Shown in pieces: positions 15,270 through 24,884 of a DNA stretch of 58,761 bases. The notes below the pieces were generated by a model that saw only the letters and a list, made by a program, of their open reading frames with translations, did no database searches and was not told the origin of the DNA. The position numbers were made by a program, and so were the translations under genes. The DNA comes from Sphingomonas sp. PL-96 (GTDB taxonomy: Bacteria; Pseudomonadota; Alphaproteobacteria; Sphingomonadales; Sphingomonadaceae): assembly GCF_020707215.1 (NCBI RefSeq), contig NZ_JAJFET010000014.1, forward strand, positions 1 to 58,761. Direction: 5' to 3'. Position 1 is the first letter of the stretch, and the number at the start of each line of letters is the position of its first letter.

Positions 15270-18113
15270 ATGCTCCATTTCCGCGCGGCACTGCTGCTCG
15301 CCACCGCTCTCGTTCCCGCAACCGCCAGCGCGCAACCGGCCCCCGGAGCATCGACCGCCACACCACCGGCTCCCGCCCCGGTGGCCCCGCTCGCCTATAC
15401 CGAGCGGACGCTGGCGAACGGCCTGAAGGTCTATGCGATCCGTGACACCTCGACGGCGAACGTGTCGGTGCAGGTCTGGTATGACGTGGGCTCGAAGGAC
15501 GATCCGCGCGGCCGCTCCGGCTTTGCCCACATGTTCGAACATCTGATGTTCAAGCAGACGCGCAACCTGCCGTCGGAGGCGTTCGACCGGCTGACCGAGG
15601 ATGTCGGCGGCTACAACAACGCCTCCACCGCCGACGACTACACCAACTATTTCGAGGTGGTGCCCGCCAACCATCTCGAGCAGCTGTTGTTCGCCGAGGC
15701 CGATCGCATGGCGACGCTGGTGGTGGAGCCGACCAGCTTCGCCTCCGAACGCGGTGTTGTGAAGGAGGAGCTGCGCAGCCGCGTGTTCGCGCAGCCCTAT
15801 GGCAAGCTGTTCGGCTTCTACCTGCCGATGATCTCCTACACCCGCCACCCCTATGCGCGGCCGGGCATCGGCAGCATCGAGGATCTGGACGCGGCGACGA
15901 TCGACGACATCCGCGCCTTCCACGCGACCTACTACCGGCCCGACAATGCGGTGCTGGTGGTCGCGGGCAACTTCGATCCCGCACAGCTGAACCGTTGGGT
16001 CGACCAGTATTTCGCGCCCGTTGCCCGCCCAAACCGGCCGATCCCGCGGGTGGCCGTCAAGGAACCTGCGCGCACTGCCGCCACGCGCCATGTCGTCCAC
16101 GCCGAAAACACCCCGCTCCCCGCCGTCGTGCTCAGCTACCAGATTCCGCCGGACAACCATCCCGATCAGGCCGCGCTCGCGGTGCTGAACGCGGTGCTGT
16201 CGAGCGGCCGCAGCTCGCGGCTGTACCAGTCGCTCGTCTATCGCGACCAGCTCGCCCAGTCTGCGGAGACCTATCTCGACGGTAGGAAGGACACCGGCGT
16301 GCTCGCCGCCTATGCGATCGCCGCCGGCGGCAAGGACATCGATGCGGTCGAGGCGGGCCTCAAGCGCGAGGTCGCGCGCCTGCGCGATGCGCCGGTGACC
16401 GCCGCCGAACTTGCCGAGGCCAAGAACGAGATCCTCGCCGCCTCCCTCGCCCGGCGCGAGACCGCCGAGGGTCGCGCCTTTACGCTTGCCAGCAGCGTGA
16501 TCGTCGACGGCGATCCGCGCGCCGCCGACCAGCAGCTCGCCGCCATCGCCAAGGTGGACGCGGCCGCCGTCCAGCGCGTGGCCCGCCGCTATCTGGGCGA
16601 GAATCAGGTCGCGGTGCTCCAATATCTGCCGCAGGCGGACGGCGCCCCTGCCGACACTTCGCTGTCGGTGCCGAAGACGGTCGAGACTCGCCCGCTCGCG
16701 ATTCCGCCCGGCGTGCCGGTCCACCAGGTCGCGGCCGAGGGTGAGCGCACGCCGCTGCCTGCGATCGGCGCACCCGTGGCGGCCGCGCTGCCGGCGCGTA
16801 CCGAGACTCGCCTCGCCAACGGCCTGCGGCTCGTGACGGTGCCCAAGCCCGGCCTGCCGCTGGTCGCCGCCACCATGGTGGTCGACACGCGCGAGCTGTC
16901 GGCGCCCGGCCGCCGCCCGGAACCGAGCCAGTTCGCGACCGAGCTGCTGACCGAGGGCACCCGCACCCGCTCCGCCACCCAGATCGCGGCCGAGGTCGAG
17001 GCGCTGGGCGCCTCGCTCGACACCGGGGCCGAGGATGACGGCGCCAGCGTCTCGCTGCTGGTCGGCACCAATGGCCTAGCACCCGCGATGAACATCCTGG
17101 CCGATGTGGTGCGCAACCCCGCCTATGATCCCAAGGAGATCGAGCGGGTCCGCACCCAGTGGATCGACGCGCTCCAGATCGAGCGATCGGACCCCGGCGC
17201 GCTCGCCGGCAAGGTCGCGGCGCGCGCGGTGTTCGGCGACAGCCGCTATGGCAAGGTCGGCACCGAGACGAGCTATCGCCAAGTCGACCGCGCGCAGATC
17301 GTCGCCGCGCACGGCGAGAGCTGGCGCCCGGACCGCGCCACGCTGATCCTGGTCGGCGACATCACCCCGGCCAAGGCGCAGGCCATGGCAGAACAGCTGT
17401 TCGGCGACTGGAAGGCTCCGGCCGGCACGGTGGCGGCACCGGCCGAACCGGCGCTGCCCAAGACCCCGCGCGTCATCGTCGTCGACCTGCCCGGCAGCGG
17501 CCAGGCGGCCGTGGTCGTGTCGCGCGCAGCGCTGGCGCGCGGCGACGCCCGCTTCCCGGCCGCGCGGCTGGCGAGCACGGTGCTTGGCGGCGGCTTCTCG
17601 TCGCGGCTGAACCAGGAGATCCGCATCAAGCGCGGCCTCTCCTATGGCGCGCGCGCCGCATTGGATGCGGACCGCGGCGTCGGCGCGTTCAGCGCCACCG
17701 TGCAGACCAAGAACGAATCCGCCCCCGAAGTCGTCGACCTGATCGTCGGTGAGCTGCAGCGCATCGGCCGCGATCCCGTGCCGACGGCCGAGCTTGCCAC
17801 GCGCAAGGCGGTGCTGTCGGGCGGGTTCGGCCGCGACGTCGAGACGCGCGGCGGCCTCGCCGGCAAGCTCGCTGCCTATGTGCTCGCGGGCCAGCCGGTC
17901 GACGCCATCGATCAGGCGCTCGCCGAGATCGAGGGCGCGGACGCTCAGGCCGTGCAGCAGGTCGCGGGCCAGGTGCTCGACCCGGCCGGCGCGAGCATCG
18001 TCGTGGTGGGCGACGCCAAGCAGTTCGCGGACACGCTGCGCAAGCGCTACCCCCAGGCGGAGGTGATCCCGGCGAGCGCGCTCGACCTCGACAGCCCCAA
18101 GCTGACGCGCTGA
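15270..18113 (+). CDS. M16-family zinc peptidase, two-domain periplasmic form
   Basis: This 947-residue protein has a signal peptide (ending about ATASAQ) and a Pro-rich linker, then two tandem M16 (insulinase/pitrilysin) units. The first unit carries the inverted zinc motif HMFEH (His87, Glu90, His91) with the downstream Glu in KEELRSR. The second unit (from about residue 510, ETRLANGLRLVTVPKPG) lacks an HxxEH and is the structural half-shell, as in pitrilysin-like fusions. It is thus expected to degrade small peptides in the periplasm. It lies 25 bases after the small membrane protein gene and 11 bases before the hydrolase gene. Confidence 0.92.
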   Translation: MLHFRAALLLATALVPATASAQPAPGASTATPPAPAPVAPLAYTERTLANGLKVYAIRDTSTANVSVQVWYDVGSKDDPRGRSGFAHMFEHLMFKQTRNLPSEAFDRLTEDVGGYNNASTADDYTNYFEVVPANHLEQLLFAEADRMATLVVEPTSFASERGVVKEELRSRVFAQPYGKLFGFYLPMISYTRHPYARPGIGSIEDLDAATIDDIRAFHATYYRPDNAVLVVAGNFDPAQLNRWVDQYFAPVARPNRPIPRVAVKEPARTAATRHVVHAENTPLPAVVLSYQIPPDNHPDQAALAVLNAVLSSGRSSRLYQSLVYRDQLAQSAETYLDGRKDTGVLAAYAIAAGGKDIDAVEAGLKREVARLRDAPVTAAELAEAKNEILAASLARRETAEGRAFTLASSVIVDGDPRAADQQLAAIAKVDAAAVQRVARRYLGENQVAVLQYLPQADGAPADTSLSVPKTVETRPLAIPPGVPVHQVAAEGERTPLPAIGAPVAAALPARTETRLANGLRLVTVPKPGLPLVAATMVVDTRELSAPGRRPEPSQFATELLTEGTRTRSATQIAAEVEALGASLDTGAEDDGASVSLLVGTNGLAPAMNILADVVRNPAYDPKEIERVRTQWIDALQIERSDPGALAGKVAARAVFGDSRYGKVGTETSYRQVDRAQIVAAHGESWRPDRATLILVGDITPAKAQAMAEQLFGDWKAPAGTVAAPAEPALPKTPRVIVVDLPGSGQAAVVVSRAALARGDARFPAARLASTVLGGGFSSRLNQEIRIKRGLSYGARAALDADRGVGAFSATVQTKNESAPEVVDLIVGELQRIGRDPVPTAELATRKAVLSGGFGRDVETRGGLAGKLAAYVLAGQPVDAIDQALAEIEGADAQAVQQVAGQVLDPAGASIVVVGDAKQFADTLRKRYPQAEVIPASALDLDSPKLTR

Positions 18114-18124
18114 CCGGCGGCCGC

Positions 18125-19093
18125 GTGAGGAGCTGGGGACCGCTTCGCACGCGGCGGCGCGCCGTGCTGCTGCTGGCCGGCGGCGCCGGCCTCGCCTTTG
18201 CGGTCCATGCCGGCTCGATCGCGGTCGACCAGCAGCAGCGCGCCGCCGCCCGACGCATGGCGCTGCCGCCGCGCAGTAGCGCGCAGGCGCAGGCCCCTGT
18301 CTTTTCGGGCGCACTCGCGGCACCGCAGGCGGGCACCACCGGTACGACGACGCTGCCGGACTTGCCGATCCCCGCGCTGGCGCTGGAAGGGGACGGTTCG
18401 ATCGTCCCGGCGCAGCCGTTCCACGCGCGCGGCAGCGTCATCGATCAGGCACGCGCGCTCGAATGCCTGACCACGGCCATCTACTACGAGGCGGCGAACG
18501 AGCCCGACGACGGGCAGCAGGCGGTCGCGCAGGTGGTGTTGAACCGCGTGCGCCATCCGGCCTTCCCCGCCACCGTCTGTGGCGTCGTCTATCAGGGATC
18601 GGAGCGGCGCGGCTGCCAGTTCAGCTTCGCCTGCGACGGCGCCCTTGCCCGAGCGCGTGCCCCCGGACCCTGGGCCCGCGCCCGCCGAGTCGCGGCGCGC
18701 GCACTCAGCGGATCGGTGTTTGCGCCCGTGGGCCTGGCGACTCATTACCACACCTATGCCGTCACACCGGCGTGGAACCGCTCGCTGGTGATGACCGGCG
18801 CGTTCGGCGCCCATTTCTTCCATCGATGGAAAGGCTGGTGGGGAACCGCGGACGCCTTCGCCGATCGCTATGTGGGCCACGAGCCGGTACCCGGCCCGCA
18901 CGTCCGCTCCCCGCTGGATCCCCTGCCGCTTCCGCAACCGACCACTGCCGCCCCGGCGGAGGCTGCCCCAGCAGAGCCGCTGCCGGTCGCGCCGCGCACC
19001 GCCCCGACGCCCGCACCCCAGCCGCCCGAGAACAGCCTGCCGGAATCCGCCATCCGCGACCGCTGGAAGGATTCGGGCAAGCCGCTGCGCTGA
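18125..19093 (+). CDS. SleB-like cell-wall hydrolase (Hydrolase_2 domain)
   Basis: This 322-residue exported protein has an N-terminal hydrophobic anchor (AVLLLAGGAGLAFAVHAGS). The SleB/CwlJ-type Hydrolase_2 domain covers about residues 110-235. Its motifs are CLTTAIYYEAANEPDDGQQA with the catalytic Glu, AVAQVVLNRVRHPAFP, CQFSFACDG, and ATHYHTYAVTPAW. The C-terminal 80 residues are Pro/Ala-rich and likely unstructured. The family cleaves peptidoglycan in spore-formers, and in Gram-negatives it probably acts in wall remodelling. The start is a GTG 11 bases after the M16 stop, suggesting one transcript. Confidence 0.9.
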   Translation: MRSWGPLRTRRRAVLLLAGGAGLAFAVHAGSIAVDQQQRAAARRMALPPRSSAQAQAPVFSGALAAPQAGTTGTTTLPDLPIPALALEGDGSIVPAQPFHARGSVIDQARALECLTTAIYYEAANEPDDGQQAVAQVVLNRVRHPAFPATVCGVVYQGSERRGCQFSFACDGALARARAPGPWARARRVAARALSGSVFAPVGLATHYHTYAVTPAWNRSLVMTGAFGAHFFHRWKGWWGTADAFADRYVGHEPVPGPHVRSPLDPLPLPQPTTAAPAEAAPAEPLPVAPRTAPTPAPQPPENSLPESAIRDRWKDSGKPLR

Positions 19094-19099
19094 TGCAGC

Positions 19100-19127
19100 G
19101 ACGCCCCGCCGTTGCCGGCGAGGCGTC
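19100..19127. terminator. Hairpin between convergent genes
   Basis: GACGCC..GCC-gttgcc-GGC..GGCGTC forms an interrupted stem 6 bases after the hydrolase stop, before the converging minus-strand gene ends at 19150. There is no T-run, so the call is tentative. Confidence 0.4.
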
Positions 19128-19149
19128 CCGGAAGTCCGAAGCGACAGGC

Positions 19150-19491
19150 TCAGCGGCGGTGGCCGCGATGCTCCTGGCGATCATGCTTCTCGTAGCGCGT
19201 GCGTGCGGTCAGCTGGTCCAGGCGACGGTCGAGGTCGCGCCGCTCGCTGACGGACAAACCACCGCCGCTGCGGCGATAGCGATTCTCGAGTTGCGCGATC
19301 TGGCGAACCTCGGTGCGCAACTGCACGGCCTCGCGGCGGTTGAGCTGGCCGCTGCGCACGCCCTGGTCGATGCGACGCTCGATGGTCGCCTGGCGCTGAT
19401 TGACGCCCTGCCACGGAGCGGCGCTGGCGGCGGTGGGCAGTGCGGTCACGGCGATCCCGAGGCCCGCAATCATCAGTGCGATCTTCTTCAT
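19150..19491 (-). CDS. Exported helical protein of unknown function
   Basis: This 113-residue protein has a clear signal peptide (KKIALMIAGLGIAVTALPTAASA). The mature part is highly charged and helical, with repeated Arg-rich units such as IERRIDQGVRSGQLNRREA and ERRDLDRRLDQLTARTRYE and a His/Arg-rich tail (HDRQEHRGHRR). This pattern suggests a periplasmic coiled-coil protein. GAGGAG lies 7-8 bases upstream of the ATG. It resembles a small family common in sphingomonads with no assigned role. The His-rich end could bind metal, but this is speculation. Confidence 0.75.
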   Translation of the reverse strand: MKKIALMIAGLGIAVTALPTAASAAPWQGVNQRQATIERRIDQGVRSGQLNRREAVQLRTEVRQIAQLENRYRRSGGGLSVSERRDLDRRLDQLTARTRYEKHDRQEHRGHRR

Positions 19492-19643
19492 GGTGACACT
19501 CCTCAAAACCGACCGTCGTTCGGTCGAGAAGCAATCTGGGCCTGGCTCGTCGCGCAGGTTTGTCAGCAACACCGCTTTTGTGTCGCCGTCTGTCGCAAGT
19601 GCGAGCGGTTCGTTCAGCTTCGCACGGGCTTGGTCTACTCCGC

Positions 19644-19682
19644 AAAAAAAGAAAGGGCGGCTCGCCCACGGCAAGCCGCCCC
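19644..19682 (-). terminator. Rho-independent terminator of the 136-residue protein gene
   Basis: Read on the minus strand, GGGCGGCTTGCC..GAGCCGCCC forms a strong stem followed by TTTCTTTTTTT. It lies 27 bases past the stop at 19710, so it ends that transcript. Confidence 0.88.
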
Positions 19683-19709
19683 AAGGGGGACGAAGGGAGC
19701 TGGTAAGCG

Positions 19710-20120
19710 TCAGGCAGCGCGGGTGCGCGTTCCGGCGAGACGCCCGCGACCGATGCTGGTCAGCAGCGTCTCGAACTGGTTGGTGGTGAAACCGGCTTCC
19801 AGGAAGCGGCCGATCTCCGACTTGGGCAGATTGTCGCCGCGGTGCCATGCCAGCACAGAGATACGACGCAGCGCCTCCAGCCGTGGATCGGCGAGCGGCA
19901 GGCGGGCCCGCATGCCGAACACGGATGCCAGCGCCACCGCAATGCGGCCCGGCTGCTTCAGGCTGGAAAGCCGCTCGCCCCGCGCGATCGCGACTACCGA
20001 CCACTCAAGCGCCGACAAGCCTGTGGCGGCCGGTACCGGATCGGCCTTGGGCGCCGGTGCGGCGACCCATGCCTTGGCAGCGGCGGCGCCGCCCAGTTCG
20101 CTGAATGTCAGATAGCCCAT
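19710..20120 (-). CDS. Conserved hypothetical protein (136 aa), putative TetR-regulated
   Basis: I do not recognise this family. The protein starts MGYLTFSELGGAAAAK, has an Ala/Pro-rich linker, then a compact helical region (GLSALEWSVVAIARGERLSS and LEALRRISVLAWHRGDNLP). It ends with SEIGRFLEAGFTTNQFETLLTSIG, which could form a helix-turn-helix-like fold. It has no signal peptide or membrane span. GAGGGAAGG precedes the ATG and a strong terminator follows. Two near-identical 16-bp motifs lie upstream (20183-20243), directly beside the TetR-type gene, so this gene may be its target. Confidence 0.75.
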   Translation of the reverse strand: MGYLTFSELGGAAAAKAWVAAPAPKADPVPAATGLSALEWSVVAIARGERLSSLKQPGRIAVALASVFGMRARLPLADPRLEALRRISVLAWHRGDNLPKSEIGRFLEAGFTTNQFETLLTSIGRGRLAGTRTRAA

Positions 20121-20182
20121 GGCCTTCCCTCGCTTGGCAGATGGGCCGGACCAGGGGGGATGCCGCTGTCGTGCCCTCAATA

Positions 20183-20198
20183 CCTACTGGGCGGTATA
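20183..20198 (-). promoter_or_regulatory. Candidate operator, proximal copy (TATACCGCCCAGTAGG)
   Basis: Minus-strand motif TATACCGCCCAGTAGG lies about 63 bases upstream of the 136-residue gene start. It matches the copy at 20228-20243 at 13 of 16 positions; the copies start 45 bp apart. Confidence 0.45.
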
Positions 20199-20227
20199 GA
20201 AGCAGCTCGTGGCCGTCAATGACATTC

Positions 20228-20243
20228 CATACCCGGCGGTATA
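20228..20243 (-). promoter_or_regulatory. Candidate operator, distal copy (TATACCGCCGGGTATG)
   Basis: Minus-strand motif TATACCGCCGGGTATG is itself nearly palindromic (ATACC..GGTAT) and is the better-formed copy. The adjacent TetR-family regulator (20263-20874) is the natural candidate to bind both copies. Confidence 0.5.
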
Positions 20244-20262
20244 TTTTCTTGAAACCCAGCGT

Positions 20263-20874
20263 TCAGGCGCTCGGCCACATCGCCAGGCTGGTGTCGACAA
20301 GGGCGTCCAGTGCCTCGCGGCTGGCACCCGCACCCGCCTGGACGCTGATGCCCTGGAGAATGGCCACCAGATAGGCGGTGAGCCCGGTCGCATCGATCGA
20401 CGCCGACAGATCGCCCTCGGCCTTGGCACGCTCGAAGCGGGCGACCACGGCATCCTGCGACGACGCCCGGCGCTTGATGACCTCGTCACGGATCCCTTCG
20501 GCATCGGCCCCACAGGCGACCGAGCTGATCACGCCCAGGCAGCCGCGCGGACCCGACGCGCTCGCATGGCTCTCCACCGCGCCGCGCAGCAGCCGCTCGG
20601 CCACTCCGCGCGCCGTCGGTGCTTCCAGCGCGACGTTGATATAGCCGAGCTTTTCCTGCTCGTAGAGGTCCAGCGCCTTGCGGAACAGCGCTTCCTTGTT
20701 GCCGAACGCGGCGTAGAGGCTGGGGCGGGTGATGCCCATCGCCTCGGTCAGGTCCGACAGCGACGCCCCCTCATAGCCCTTGCTCCAGAAGACGCGGAGC
20801 GCGGCGGCCAAAGCCTCGTCGACATCGAATTCGCGGGGACGACCCCGACCGGAACAGCACAGCACGCTTTTCAT
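20263..20874 (-). CDS. TetR/AcrR-family transcriptional regulator
   Basis: This is a 203-residue repressor-type protein. The N-terminal TetR helix-turn-helix reads FDVDEALAAALRVFWSKGYEGASLSDLTEAMGITRPSLYAAFGNKEALFRKAL. The ligand-binding half contains GPRGCLGVISSVACG and a long helical C-terminus. It belongs to the group with a GRGRPREF lead. A second ATG (20874) is chosen because AGGAATT precedes it; the first ATG at 20886 has no ribosome binding site. A Cys-Cys pair (VLCCSG) sits before the DNA-binding domain. The likely target is the downstream 136-residue gene or itself. The ligand is unknown. Confidence 0.88.
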   Translation of the reverse strand: MKSVLCCSGRGRPREFDVDEALAAALRVFWSKGYEGASLSDLTEAMGITRPSLYAAFGNKEALFRKALDLYEQEKLGYINVALEAPTARGVAERLLRGAVESHASASGPRGCLGVISSVACGADAEGIRDEVIKRRASSQDAVVARFERAKAEGDLSASIDATGLTAYLVAILQGISVQAGAGASREALDALVDTSLAMWPSA

Positions 20875-20908
20875 AATTCCTGTCATATAAACAACTTAGC
20901 GCCGACCG

Positions 20909-23422
20909 CTAGAGCTGCCGCAAGGCGCGTGCCGGACGGACGCCCAGGATCGGGAGCGCCCCCAGGATGCCGATCAGCAGCGTAACGCCCGCCCCTGCCG
21001 CAAGCGTACCCAGCACCGCCCCATAGTTCGGCAGCCAATCGAATGCGAAGACATCCACCACCACATACCAGGCACCCGCCAACCCCAGCCCGAGCGCCAG
21101 CACGGCGACGGCGAGGCTCAGCAGCACATATTCCAGCGCCTGCACCGCCAGCACCTGCCCCCGCGTGGCGCCCAGCGTCTTCAGGATCACGCCGTCATAG
21201 GTTCGCGCTTCCCGCGCCGCGGCAATCGCGCCGATCAGCACCGCGATGCCGGCCAGGATTGCGACCGAGGCTGCGGCGGCGATCGCCGTCGCCATCTGGC
21301 TCACGATGGTACGCACCTGCTCCACCACGCCGCGCACCTCGATCACCGAAACCGAGGGGAAGCGCGGCAGCAACGCACGCGTGACCGCCCCCTCCTGCCC
21401 CTTGGACAGGTCGATGGTGGCGGCCAGGTTGTGCGGCACGTCGGAAATGGCGTTGGGGCTGAACACCATCACGAAGTTGAAGCCCATCGTGTCCCAGTGA
21501 ATGCGGCGGAACGAGGCGACCCGCGCCTCCCGCTCCACCCCCAGCACCGAAAAGCCGAGGGCGTCGCCGATCCGCAAGCCCAGTGCCCGCGCGAGGTCGA
21601 CGTCGAGGGAGACGAGCGGCGGCCCCGCATAGTCCCTGGGCCACCACTTGCCCTCGACCAGTTCGTTGCTGTCGGGAAGCGTCGCCGAATAGGTAAGCCC
21701 ACGCTCGCCCCTGAGCGCCCAGGCCCCCTCGGGCAGCGTCTTGAGGTCGGCGACCCGCGTCCCGGCATAGGCGGTGATCGTGCCGCGCATCAGCGGCACG
21801 GTGCGGATCTCGGCCGCCGGGGCCGCCGCGGTGACGGTGCGCCGGAACGCATCGACCTGGTCGCGCGGCACGTCGAGCGCGAACAGCGCCGGAGCCTTTT
21901 GCGGGATGGTCTCGCGGATGTTCGCATCGATGCTCGTGCGGATCGCCGCCAGCAGCACGAACAGGGTGAGCCCCAGCCCGAGTGCCACCACCAGCGTCAC
22001 CGTGCGCGCCCCCGGCCGGTGCAGCCCGGTAAGCGCCAGCCGCAGCAAAGGCCCGCGCGGACGCGGCAGCCGCTGGGCGAGCCAGCGCACGCCCCAGCCA
22101 AACCCGGCGAGCAGCAGCAGCGCGCCCGCGATCGTCGCCAGGAAGCCGGCGGTGAGCCCGGGCTGGTCGGCGGTAGCAACCGCGATGCCGACGATCAGCG
22201 CCCCTGCCCCGCCCGTCCAGGGCAGCACGCGCCGCCACGGCGCGCGACGCAGGTCCAGGCTGCCGCGCAGCAGCCCGGCGGCGGGCACCGTGCCGGCCCG
22301 CACCAGCGGCGGCGCGGTAAAGGCAAGCGCGGTCAGCAGGCCATAACCCGCCGCCAGCGCCAGCGGCGCCGGATGGATGGCGAACTCCGGCGCGACCGGC
22401 AGCACGTCGCCCGCCACCCACAGGATCAGCGGCACCGCAGCGATCCCCGCGATCACCCCGAGCAGGATGCCGATGCCGGCGACCACTGCCACCTGCAGCA
22501 GATAGACGCGCGCGATCCCACCCGAGGTCGCGCCAAGCACCTTCAGCGCCGCAATGCTGCCGCGGCGGCTGGCGAGATAGGAGCCGACGCCATTGCCCAC
22601 GCCGATGCCGGCGATGGCGAGCGCGGCAAGCCCGACGAGCACCAGGAACTGGCCCATGCGATCCAGAAAGCGCGCCGCACCCGGCGAGGCGCGATTGCGC
22701 GTCTTGCTCTCCCAGCCGCCGTCGGGAAACGCCCTCTTGATCGCCTCTGCCGCCGCATCCGGCGACCGCCCGGCGGGCAGTGCGACGCGGTATTTGGTTT
22801 CGTACAGGCTCCCCGGCTGGATCAGCCCGGTTCGGGCGACCCCCTCCAGCGAGACGATCGCGACGGGGCCAAGCGTGAAGCCCTCCCCCAGCCGGTCGGG
22901 CTCGTCGGCGATGATGCCGGCAATGGTGAAGCGCGCGCTACCCAGTCGCAGCGGCTCGCCGACCCTGACGCCCAACCGCTCCGCCAGCCCAGGCGCGATC
23001 CACACGCGCGTCGGATCGGCAGGATGGGCGGTGCTTCCGTCTGCGAGGCGCAGGTTGCCGTACAGGGGGTAGGCCTGGTCGACTGCCTTGAGGGTGACGG
23101 GCACGGTCTGTGGCCCGGTCGTGCCGCCGTCGCGCACCGCCATCGCCTGCATGCTGCTGGTCTGCGACACCCGGCCGAGGCGCGCAAAGGCCGTGCGCTC
23201 GGCATCCGTAGCCCCACGCTGCGACGTCGCGAACTCGACGTCGCCGCCCAGGATCGCGGCGCCACGCGCCTTCAACTCGCCGTCGATCGCGGCCGACAGG
23301 CTGCCGATCGCAGCCAGTGCGCCGACGCCTAAGAACATGCACACCAGCAGCAGCCGCAGGCCGCGGAAGCGCCCGTGCAGTTCGCGCCGCGCCAGCCGCC
23401 AGGCCAGCCGCCATTCGCTCAT
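20909..23422 (-). CDS. ABC transporter permease, FtsX/MacB-like (YbbP type)
   Basis: This 837-residue inner-membrane permease has one N-terminal transmembrane helix ([21 protein letters not shown]), a large periplasmic domain, and two FtsX-type membrane blocks (about residues 255-500 and 700-837). Examples are [21 protein letters not shown] and [39 protein letters not shown]. The '[11 protein letters not shown]' loop is the coupling helix typical of the family. It overlaps the ATPase gene by four bases. With the ATPase and the divergent TesA-like esterase it reproduces the ybbA-ybbP-tesA arrangement of E. coli, whose transported substrate is not settled. Confidence 0.92.
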   Translation of the reverse strand: MSEWRLAWRLARRELHGRFRGLRLLLVCMFLGVGALAAIGSLSAAIDGELKARGAAILGGDVEFATSQRGATDAERTAFARLGRVSQTSSMQAMAVRDGGTTGPQTVPVTLKAVDQAYPLYGNLRLADGSTAHPADPTRVWIAPGLAERLGVRVGEPLRLGSARFTIAGIIADEPDRLGEGFTLGPVAIVSLEGVARTGLIQPGSLYETKYRVALPAGRSPDAAAEAIKRAFPDGGWESKTRNRASPGAARFLDRMGQFLVLVGLAALAIAGIGVGNGVGSYLASRRGSIAALKVLGATSGGIARVYLLQVAVVAGIGILLGVIAGIAAVPLILWVAGDVLPVAPEFAIHPAPLALAAGYGLLTALAFTAPPLVRAGTVPAAGLLRGSLDLRRAPWRRVLPWTGGAGALIVGIAVATADQPGLTAGFLATIAGALLLLAGFGWGVRWLAQRLPRPRGPLLRLALTGLHRPGARTVTLVVALGLGLTLFVLLAAIRTSIDANIRETIPQKAPALFALDVPRDQVDAFRRTVTAAAPAAEIRTVPLMRGTITAYAGTRVADLKTLPEGAWALRGERGLTYSATLPDSNELVEGKWWPRDYAGPPLVSLDVDLARALGLRIGDALGFSVLGVEREARVASFRRIHWDTMGFNFVMVFSPNAISDVPHNLAATIDLSKGQEGAVTRALLPRFPSVSVIEVRGVVEQVRTIVSQMATAIAAAASVAILAGIAVLIGAIAAAREARTYDGVILKTLGATRGQVLAVQALEYVLLSLAVAVLALGLGLAGAWYVVVDVFAFDWLPNYGAVLGTLAAGAGVTLLIGILGALPILGVRPARALRQL

Positions 23423-24117
23423 CGCGTCTCGTCCCGCGCGATGCGTCCGTCGGCGAGCGAGACGATGCGGTCGCAGCGTTCCGCCAGCGCGGCGTCATGG
23501 GTGATCACCACCAGCGTCGCCCCCGTCACCGCGCGCCGTTCGAACAACAGGTCCATGATCGCAGCGCCGGTGGCGGCATCGAGGTTGCCGGTCGGCTCGT
23601 CGGCGAACACGATCTCCGGCCGCCCGGCAAGCGCGCGGGCGATGGCGACGCGCTGCTGCTCGCCGCCCGAAAGCTGGGCAGGATAATGGCCCAAGCGATG
23701 ACCGAGCCCGACCGCGTGCAGTTCCGCCTCCGCCCGCGCGAACGCGTCTGCCGCGCCTGCCAGTTCCATCGGCACCGCCACATTCTCCAGCGCGGTCATG
23801 GTGGGGAGCAGGTGGAATGCCTGGAGCACGATGCCGATCCGCCCGCGCCGGGCGCGGGCCAGTGCATCCTCGTCGAGGGCGCCGAAGTCGAGCCCGGCCA
23901 CGGTAACGCTGCCACCGGTCGCGCGTTCCAGCCCGGACAGCACCGCCATCAGCGACGACTTGCCCGAACCCGACGCGCCGAGCAGCGCAAGGCTGGTGCC
24001 GCGCGCGACCGACAGGTCGATCCCGCGCAGGATCGGGGTCGCCGCATCGGCAGCGCCCAGCGTCAAGGTGACATCGCGGGCGACGATCACCATATCGCCG
24101 TGGTCGGTGTTGAGCAT
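23419..24117 (-). CDS. ABC transporter ATP-binding protein (YbbA/LolD-like)
   Basis: This 232-residue ATPase has Walker A (GASGSGKSS), Q-loop ([17 protein letters not shown]), ABC signature ([15 protein letters not shown]), Walker B ([12 protein letters not shown]) and the switch His (VITHD). LolD/MacB-type sequence features such as DEPTGNLD fit partner permeases with an FtsX domain. The start chosen is ATG 24117 (MLNTDHGD); ATG 24093 (MVIVARDV) is a reasonable alternative. Only 14 bases separate 24117 from the start codon of the divergent arylesterase, so each promoter must lie partly inside the other gene. Confidence 0.93.
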   Translation of the reverse strand: MLNTDHGDMVIVARDVTLTLGAADAATPILRGIDLSVARGTSLALLGASGSGKSSLMAVLSGLERATGGSVTVAGLDFGALDEDALARARRGRIGIVLQAFHLLPTMTALENVAVPMELAGAADAFARAEAELHAVGLGHRLGHYPAQLSGGEQQRVAIARALAGRPEIVFADEPTGNLDAATGAAIMDLLFERRAVTGATLVVITHDAALAERCDRIVSLADGRIARDETR

Positions 24118-24131
24118 GTCGGAGGATCGCG

Positions 24132-24866
24132 TTGGAGAATGGAAGTGTGCGTTATGGGGCGGGTGCGCTGCTTCTCCAAGCACTGCTGCTCGGCGGCTGC
24201 GATGACCAGAGCGCGCAGGGCGTCGCGCCCGAGCAGGCGAATACGCCGATGAACGACGCGCAGCCGACGGCCACGCCCGCCGCAAGCGTGCCCCAGGGCC
24301 CCGAGCGGCTGGTGCTGGCGTTCGGCGACAGCCTCTATGCCGGCTATGGCCTGGCGCGCGGGCAAAGCTTCCCGGACGGGCTCCAGACCGCGCTGCGCAG
24401 CGCGGGGATCAACGCGACGGTGGTCAACGCCGGCGTCTCCGGCGACACGACCGCGGCCGGTCGCCAACGGCTCGCCTTCTCGCTCGACAACCTCAAGCGC
24501 ACGCCGGACCTGGTGGTGCTGGGGCTGGGCGGCAACGACGTGCTGCGCCAGATCCCGCCCGCCACCACGCGCGAAAACCTCAAGGTGATGCTGGACGAGC
24601 TGAAGCGCCGCAAGATCCCGGTCGTGCTGACCGGCATGATGGCGCCGCCCAACCTGGGCGCGGACTATGCCGGCACCTTCAACCGCATCTTTCCCGAACT
24701 CGCCGAGGAATATGACGCGGTGCTCTATCCGTTCGTCCTCAACGGCGTGATCGGCAACCCGACGCTGATGCAGGCCGACCGCGTGCACCCCAATGCGAAG
24801 GGCGTGCAGCAGATGGTTGTGCGGATTGCCCCGGTGGTGACGGAACGGCTGCGGCGGCTGGAGTAG
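24132..24866 (+). CDS. TesA-like arylesterase/lysophospholipase (SGNH hydrolase), lipoprotein form
   Basis: This 244-residue GDSL/SGNH esterase cleaves small acyl, aryl or thioesters in the periplasm. The blocks are FGDSLYAGYGL (nucleophile Ser), NAGVSGDTTAAG (Gly), LGLGGND (Asn) and DRVHPNAKG (Asp-His). The N-terminus has a lipobox (LLLGGC), so it is a lipoprotein rather than a soluble TesA. The start is a TTG at 24132, decided by GGAGG at 24121-24125, 6 bases upstream; no ATG is available in frame before the hydrophobic segment. It is divergent from the ABC transporter genes, an arrangement also found in E. coli. Confidence 0.9.
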   Translation: MENGSVRYGAGALLLQALLLGGCDDQSAQGVAPEQANTPMNDAQPTATPAASVPQGPERLVLAFGDSLYAGYGLARGQSFPDGLQTALRSAGINATVVNAGVSGDTTAAGRQRLAFSLDNLKRTPDLVVLGLGGNDVLRQIPPATTRENLKVMLDELKRRKIPVVLTGMMAPPNLGADYAGTFNRIFPELAEEYDAVLYPFVLNGVIGNPTLMQADRVHPNAKGVQQMVVRIAPVVTERLRRLE

Positions 24867-24884
24867 GAGGAACTTCCGACCGGA

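Noticed and set aside
20887..20908. A palindromic operator directly before the TetR start
   Set aside because: No inverted or direct repeat matching the sites at 20183-20243 is present in this short gap.
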